DNA from: Cyanobacteria bacterium OH_PDB_112
Lineage (GTDB): Bacteria; Cyanobacteriota; Vampirovibrionia; Gastranaerophilales; CAJFVJ01
Direction: 5' to 3'
Length of the DNA: 9,244 nt
Assembly: GCA_023457295.1 (NCBI GenBank)
Contig: JAEWLZ010000128.1
Location: 1-9,244 of the forward strand
Under the pieces are notes generated by a model. It made no database searches. It was not told the origin of the DNA and saw only the letters and a list, made by a program, of their open reading frames with translations. This document shows positions 4,359 to 9,244 of this stretch, in pieces. The position numbers were made by a program, and so were the translations under genes. The stretch's first letter is position 1. Every line of letters starts with the position of its first letter.

Positions 4359-7172
4359 ATGAACCTGACAAAAGAACAGGCAAAACAAGAGCTGCAAAAG
4401 CTTGTGGATTTATTTGAAAAAGAGATGAAATCCGGCGAAGCCATGGAACTTAACGAGGCAAACACCAAAAGCACCTTCATCGAACCCCTTTTACGGCTTC
4501 TTGGGTGGGATACAAACAATCATAATGAAGTCTGCCTTGAAGACGCCATTTCCCGCAAGCGTGTGGATTATTCCGTGCGTTACAACGGTAGGGTGGAATT
4601 TTTTGTAGAGGCAAAGCAGGTAAGCGTAAACCTTGAAGATAAAAGGTTTATTAATCAGGCAATAGGGTATGGGTACAGCAGGAAAGACGTGCCCTTTGTG
4701 GTTTTAACAGATTTTGAAGGGTTTAAGTTATTTGACGTCACAGTAAAGCCGGATATAAGAAATATAAGAAAAGGTATAAAGCTTGACCTTAACTGGAAAC
4801 AGTATGTTGATAAATTTGACGACCTTTGGATGCTTTCCAAAGAATCGGTAATAAACGGGGATTTAAACAAACTTCTTTCCACCAAACCAAAAGACAGGGT
4901 TCCTGTAGATAAAGCTGTCTTAAATGACCTTAAAGTCTGGCGTGAACACCTTGCCAAAGACATTTATAAAAACAACCCGGATTTATTCCACTCCGGCGAT
5001 TTGGAACGTGACGCGGACTACTTAAAAGAAATTAATCAGAAGCTTTTAGACCGCATAGTCTTTATGCGCTCGTGTGAAGACAGGGGGCTTGTAGCAGGGC
5101 ATTCTTTAAGGGCGCTGTTTGAAGACAGAAGCGACAGCCTTGGAACAAGGACAATGCAGGTAATATTGGACAAAGAATTTGCCTTTTATAACCGCACATT
5201 TAACAGCGAACTTTTCCGCCCGCAGGACTGGGAAAAAGACCTTAAAATAGAGTTTAAGACGCTTAACGCGATAATAGAAGACACCTATAACCCATATCAG
5301 TTTGACGCCATACCGTTAGAAGTGCTTGGCAATATTTACGAGCAGTTTTTAGGGTACACAATAAGGGTAACGGATAAGCAGGTAAAATACGAAGAAAAGC
5401 CGGATGTAAGAAAAGCAGGCGGTGTCTATTACACGCCTGAATACATTGTGGATTACATAGTTAAAAACACGGTAGGCAAAAAGCTTGCGGAATTAAAGGA
5501 AAAAGACATTAAGAAGTTAAGGATACTTGACCCTGCCTGCGGTTCCGGCAGCTTTCTTATCCGCGCGTACGAAGAAATGCTTAACTGGTACAGTGATTTA
5601 AAGAAAAAAGAGTCCGCGGAAAAATCGGATAAACAAAGCCAGGATAAGCTTTTTGAACAGGGAAAACAACAGGGCGATGTGCTGAATATAGCGGAAAAAG
5701 CAGAGATATTAAAAAGGCATATATTTGGAGTGGATTTAGACGAGCAGGCAGTGGAAGTTACCAAACTTTCGCTTGTTTTAAAGATGCTTGAAGGGGAATT
5801 TGTGCCTATCGGCGGCCAGGGTGTATTGCCCATGCTTAATCAGAACATAAAATGCGGCAACTCCCTCATCTCCGGCGACCCGCTATTGCTTACAAGGTAC
5901 TTTGGGAATGATTATTACAAGATAAAACCTTTTAATTGGGAAGAACAGTATAAAGAAGTTATGGAAGAAGGCGGATTCGACTGCGTCATCGGCAACCCCC
6001 CGTATGGGTATATGATTCCAATGAATATGCAAGAATACTTTTCTGCAATGTATTCTTCACAAGATTATCAAAAAGATTTATATTTGTTGTTTTTAGAAAG
6101 GTATCAAGAATTAATTAAGGAAGGGATGGATTTAGGTATTATAGTATCGAATACATGGTTACAATCAATTAATTTAAAGAAAATACGTATTCACTTAACT
6201 AATCATTATAAATGGATAAAAATACTCTTTTTATCTGAAAAGGTGTTTAGTGCAGTAGTTGATACACATGTACTTGTATTTAAAAAAATTAAAAATGGAA
6301 TTAAGGAAGATGATGAGGTCTCAATTGAAACATTAAAAGATGGTATTGTAATTCCTTTCAATAAATTGCAGGGAGTTAATATACCTAAAGACGGTAATTG
6401 CATAAACATTATATCTTCAAAGGAAAAAATGCAGGTTTTTGAAAAAATAAAACTTAATTCAAAACCCTTATCTGAATTTTGTGATGTGTACAATGGGGTA
6501 AAGCCGTTTGAAAAAGGGAAAGGTAAACCGCCTCAAACTGCTGAAATAGTAAAAACAAAACCATATGTTTTTGAAGGTGAAAAACCTTTAAAGGGCGTTT
6601 GGACGCCTCTTCTTAGAGGTAGTTTGATTAATAAGTATGTTAATTTATGGGAAAATAATTACTGGATAAAGTATGGACCTTGGCTTGCTGCTCCTCGCGA
6701 TATTGAGATATTTAAGATGAAGGAAAAAATAGCCGTTCGTCAAACAGGGGATTCTCTGATTGCAACGATGGTGGATGATAAGTATATACTAAGAAATAAT
6801 CTACATATAATAATTGCAAAAGATAAATTATTAAATTTGAATGTTGTTTTAGCTATTATGAATTCAAAACTCATGGATTTTTGTTATACGTTTATTAATC
6901 CGGAAAAAGGTGAGGCGTTAGCAGAAGTGAAAAAAAATCATGTAGAGGTTCTACCTATCGTAAAAATTATTCAAGAAAAATCATCGGATGTTAAGAGGCT
7001 ATCTGAGCTAGTAGAAGTTGTGATGAACTTAAAAAAGAAACAAATTAGCTTGGCAGGTACAAATTATGCTAATTGTGAGAATCAAATCACCTCAACGCTG
7101 AGTGAAATTGATGATACTGTATATAGAATGTATGGGATTAATGATAAGGAAAAGGCAATAATCGAAAAATAA
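4359..7172 (+). CDS. Type IIG-like restriction enzyme / N6-adenine DNA methyltransferase
   Basis: This 937-residue single-chain enzyme has three parts. The N-terminal nuclease has Asp70 and Glu84-Ala-Lys86 in VDYSVRYNGRVEFFVEAK, a PD-(D/E)xK site like that of HsdR N-terminal domains. The methylase has GGVYYTPEYIV (354-364, motif X), LDPACGSGSF (390-399, motif I, AdoMet binding) and NPPYG (546-550, motif IV, catalytic). The C-terminal half contains LGIIVSNTWLQ and FINPEKGEALAEVKKNHVEV and matches the TaqI-like specificity region that reads the target. Such enzymes cut unmodified DNA and methylate one strand of the host sites. Length is normal for type IIG (about 850-1300). Codon composition changes sharply just after NPPYG (see findings). 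All catalytic motifs are intact. The target sequence cannot be predicted. Confidence 0.88.
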   Translation: MNLTKEQAKQELQKLVDLFEKEMKSGEAMELNEANTKSTFIEPLLRLLGWDTNNHNEVCLEDAISRKRVDYSVRYNGRVEFFVEAKQVSVNLEDKRFINQAIGYGYSRKDVPFVVLTDFEGFKLFDVTVKPDIRNIRKGIKLDLNWKQYVDKFDDLWMLSKESVINGDLNKLLSTKPKDRVPVDKAVLNDLKVWREHLAKDIYKNNPDLFHSGDLERDADYLKEINQKLLDRIVFMRSCEDRGLVAGHSLRALFEDRSDSLGTRTMQVILDKEFAFYNRTFNSELFRPQDWEKDLKIEFKTLNAIIEDTYNPYQFDAIPLEVLGNIYEQFLGYTIRVTDKQVKYEEKPDVRKAGGVYYTPEYIVDYIVKNTVGKKLAELKEKDIKKLRILDPACGSGSFLIRAYEEMLNWYSDLKKKESAEKSDKQSQDKLFEQGKQQGDVLNIAEKAEILKRHIFGVDLDEQAVEVTKLSLVLKMLEGEFVPIGGQGVLPMLNQNIKCGNSLISGDPLLLTRYFGNDYYKIKPFNWEEQYKEVMEEGGFDCVIGNPPYGYMIPMNMQEYFSAMYSSQDYQKDLYLLFLERYQELIKEGMDLGIIVSNTWLQSINLKKIRIHLTNHYKWIKILFLSEKVFSAVVDTHVLVFKKIKNGIKEDDEVSIETLKDGIVIPFNKLQGVNIPKDGNCINIISSKEKMQVFEKIKLNSKPLSEFCDVYNGVKPFEKGKGKPPQTAEIVKTKPYVFEGEKPLKGVWTPLLRGSLINKYVNLWENNYWIKYGPWLAAPRDIEIFKMKEKIAVRQTGDSLIATMVDDKYILRNNLHIIIAKDKLLNLNVVLAIMNSKLMDFCYTFINPEKGEALAEVKKNHVEVLPIVKIIQEKSSDVKRLSELVEVVMNLKKKQISLAGTNYANCENQITSTLSEIDDTVYRMYGINDKEKAIIEK

Positions 7173-7200
7173 TTTCAATTTTTATAACTAAAGAAAAAAT

Positions 7201-7352
7201 AGTGCCAGATCTTGAAAGTAGAAGGTATTGGTATTTTTACTAGGATGGTAATAAAGAAGTCAAACGATATTTTTAGATGAATCAAATAAAGAAAAAGATT
7301 GTATAGTTATAAATAAAAATAGTCTTACTCTATACTTTAAAGATCTGGCACT
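7201..7352. repeat. 152-bp segment with 20-bp inverted terminal arms
   Basis: The left arm (7201-7220) begins AGTGCCAGATCTT. The right arm (7333-7352) ends with its exact complement AAGATCTGGCACT. After one mismatch six more bases pair, giving 19 of 20. The 112-bp interior is AT-rich. No obvious target duplication is seen at the ends. It could be a small non-autonomous (MITE-like) element, a structured RNA or a regulatory cruciform. It fills most of the 220-bp gap between the restriction gene and the PHP-ATPase gene. Confidence 0.65.
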
Positions 7353-7392
7353 GTTTACTCTTTTTTAACGTCTTACATTTTGGAGGGTATAA

Positions 7393-9244
7393 ATGGGGAG
7401 TTTTTCGAAAGGTTCTGAATGGAGAAGATGGGATTTGCATTTTCATACACCATCATCGTTTGATTATAAATATAAATCTGCATCAAATGAAGAAATTGCT
7501 GGAATATTAATTTATGAGGAAATAAGCGCTGTCGCGATAACAGATCATTTAATTATAGATAGTGATAGAATTTTTAAAATTAAAGCATTGGTGGGAGATA
7601 AAGTTAGTATTTTCCCCGGTATTGAACTGAAAACAGAAAAAGGAGGATCAAAATCAATACATATTATAGGTATTTTTCCTGATTATATAGATAAAAATCA
7701 ACTGGATGATATTTGGACAAAAATAAGCGGAAGATTAAATTTAACTAACTCTGATATTTCAACAAAGGGGGCAGAAAATATATATTGTGATCTTGAGAAA
7801 ACATGTGAAATTATTCGAGAATTGGGTGGAATAATTACATTACATGCAGGAAGTAAAGGTAATGGGATAGAAGAAATAAAAAATACTTTAAAATTTAAAA
7901 TGCAACAAAAAAAAGATATCGCAGAATGCGTTGACATTTTTGAAGTTGGGAAAAAAGATGATCAAGACAACTATAAAACAGTTGTATTTCCACAAATCCA
8001 AGTAATATTACCTATGATAATTTGTTCGGACAATCATGATATTAGGAACTTGGAATTTAAAGAAAATACATGGATTAAAGCAGATCCAAATTTCGATGGG
8101 TTAAAACAAGTCATTTATGAACCGGAAGAACGTGTCAAAATACAAGAAAAAGATCCATCTTATGATTTTAAAAAAGTGTTTTTTTCTAAAATTATAATTG
8201 ATAAAACGAAAATATTTGAAAATAAAAATGTTGGGTTTGAAATGGATTCAATTGATTTAAATTCTGAAATGGTAGCGATAATTGGAGGAAGAGGGACTGG
8301 AAAAAGTCTTTTGTTGGATACATTTGCAAAAACTTTTAATTCAACCCCTGAGAACTCTAGGGCAAATCGGATTAATATTATAAATACAGACTTTAAAGTT
8401 GAATATGTAAAAGAAGATGACAGTGTTATTTCATATGAAATTTCAAAAGAAAATAACTTAGATTATTTGCATGTTTATCAAGGTAGATTGAAGAGTGTGA
8501 CAGAAGATGAGAACAAATTACATGATGAAATTAAGAAAATGCTTGGAATTTATGATTCTGAAGAAGATGAGATTTTTGAACAAGAGATTGAAAGTCTGAT
8601 TGATAAAATTTATGAAATAAAAAGATGGTTCGTTATCGAAGATTCAAATAGAGATTTAATTAATACCAAACACTTTAATGAAACGTTAAAAAAGAAGAAT
8701 GAAGATCTGATGAATGTACTCACGACGGAAAAAAACAAAAGCGAAATAGAAAAATACAGAAAAAACATATCGTTAATAGAGAATAATGAAGAAATTGTTA
8801 GACATGCAGTACAAATTAAAAATGAAATGAATGATTTTTTAGCAAGGATTAAACCTTTAATTGATAAAATCAACGAGCGGGGAAATGATTTGCCCATAAT
8901 AGGCGATATTGATTTGAAATTACAGGATGTTGAACTTCAGAACATAATAGATATAAAAATAAAAGCTAACCATAAGTTACAGCAAGAAAATAGTGAAATT
9001 CAAAAACTATTTAAGGAAAAGGGTATTGAAGGTGATATTAGCACTTTGCTGGATAAGGTAAACTTGTATGAAACACAAATTAAGAAAGCGGACAGAAAAT
9101 TGAAAGAAATAACAGATAAGGAAATTGAATTGGATGATTTGGTTATGGCAAGAAATACAATGTCTGATAAATTAAATAAAATATTTTTATCAGATATAGA
9201 AGAAATTAGAGCGAAGTGGCAAGTGTTAAATCAAGGCAAGGAAG
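7393..9244 (+). CDS. PHP phosphoesterase - SMC/ABC-like ATPase fusion (5' part)
   Basis: The frame is open from an ATG with GGAGGG at 7382-7387 to the right edge, giving 617 codons without a stop. The PHP metal-dependent phosphoesterase domain occupies about residues 10-220 with its site intact: DLHFHT (His16, His18), TDH (50-52), PGIE (75-78), HIIG (His90), TLHAG (His151) and SDNHD (212-216). An ATPase head follows with Walker A GGRGTGKS (298-305) and a Q-loop-like VYQGRL (Gln363). From about 390 the sequence is charged coiled coil (KKKNEDLMN, QLQ/KNEM-type heptads), as in SMC-like proteins. Walker B and signature motifs would lie beyond the window. PHP-ATPase fusions of this layout (I recall the name TrlF-family ATPase, not certain) occur in defence islands and may cleave nucleic acid under ATP control. 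Promoter not identified. Confidence 0.8.
   Translation, partial: MGSFSKGSEWRRWDLHFHTPSSFDYKYKSASNEEIAGILIYEEISAVAITDHLIIDSDRIFKIKALVGDKVSIFPGIELKTEKGGSKSIHIIGIFPDYIDKNQLDDIWTKISGRLNLTNSDISTKGAENIYCDLEKTCEIIRELGGIITLHAGSKGNGIEEIKNTLKFKMQQKKDIAECVDIFEVGKKDDQDNYKTVVFPQIQVILPMIICSDNHDIRNLEFKENTWIKADPNFDGLKQVIYEPEERVKIQEKDPSYDFKKVFFSKIIIDKTKIFENKNVGFEMDSIDLNSEMVAIIGGRGTGKSLLLDTFAKTFNSTPENSRANRINIINTDFKVEYVKEDDSVISYEISKENNLDYLHVYQGRLKSVTEDENKLHDEIKKMLGIYDSEEDEIFEQEIESLIDKIYEIKRWFVIEDSNRDLINTKHFNETLKKKNEDLMNVLTTEKNKSEIEKYRKNISLIENNEEIVRHAVQIKNEMNDFLARIKPLIDKINERGNDLPIIGDIDLKLQDVELQNIIDIKIKANHKLQQENSEIQKLFKEKGIEGDISTLLDKVNLYETQIKKADRKLKEITDKEIELDDLVMARNTMSDKLNKIFLSDIEEIRAKWQVLNQGKE

Noticed and set aside
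7201..7352. Terminator for the restriction gene
   Set aside because: The arms are separated by 112 bp and the T-rich tail begins about 8 bp after the right arm, so this is not an intrinsic terminator.

Overview
The window looks like a piece of chromosome from an uncultured bacterium with a Gram-negative envelope. That inference rests on a probable lipoprotein carrying MopE-type Asp/Cys repeats, an exported beta-barrel-like protein with C-terminal TPRs, and strong GGAGG ribosome-binding sites. Three promoters match the sigma70 consensus with exactly 17-bp spacers. Nothing here allows a confident species or phylum name.

Left part (1-2918), all on the + strand. It begins with the 3' end of an N-acylglucosamine 2-epimerase-like (alpha/alpha-barrel) gene, followed by a hairpin terminator. 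Next is a secreted Cys/Thr-rich lipoprotein with a 57-residue tandem repeat, and a second terminator. A gene-poor stretch of about 350 bp carries hairpins and an 8-nt-period repeat. A consensus promoter then drives a two-gene operon: a small CxC/CxxC zinc-ribbon-like protein and a barrel-plus-TPR envelope protein.

Right part (3072-9244) is a defence-type island. On the - strand, a Panacea (DUF4065/SocA-like) antitoxin gene lies 4 bp upstream of a MazF/PemK-like toxin gene. They are read from a perfect TTGACA-N17-TATAAT promoter bracketed by two copies of a 12-bp direct repeat, a likely operator. Divergently, a TTGACG-N17-TATAAT promoter drives a 937-residue single-chain restriction-modification enzyme (type IIG-like: PD-(D/E)xK nuclease, N6-adenine methylase, TaqI-like specificity region). 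Its gene changes abruptly from about 50% GC to about 20-25% GC just after the NPPY motif, which suggests exchange of the specificity half. After 220 bp, most of it spanned by a 152-bp segment with 20-bp inverted arms, comes the 5' part of a PHP-phosphoesterase/SMC-like ATPase fusion that runs off the window.

Working model: the toxin-antitoxin pair stabilises or guards the locus and the type IIG enzyme restricts unmodified DNA. The PHP-ATPase would be a second effector, conceptually like a nuclease-ATPase that backs up a restriction system (PrrC is the known analogue, but with a different nuclease). The gene families are inferred from motifs. The cooperation between them is hypothesis.
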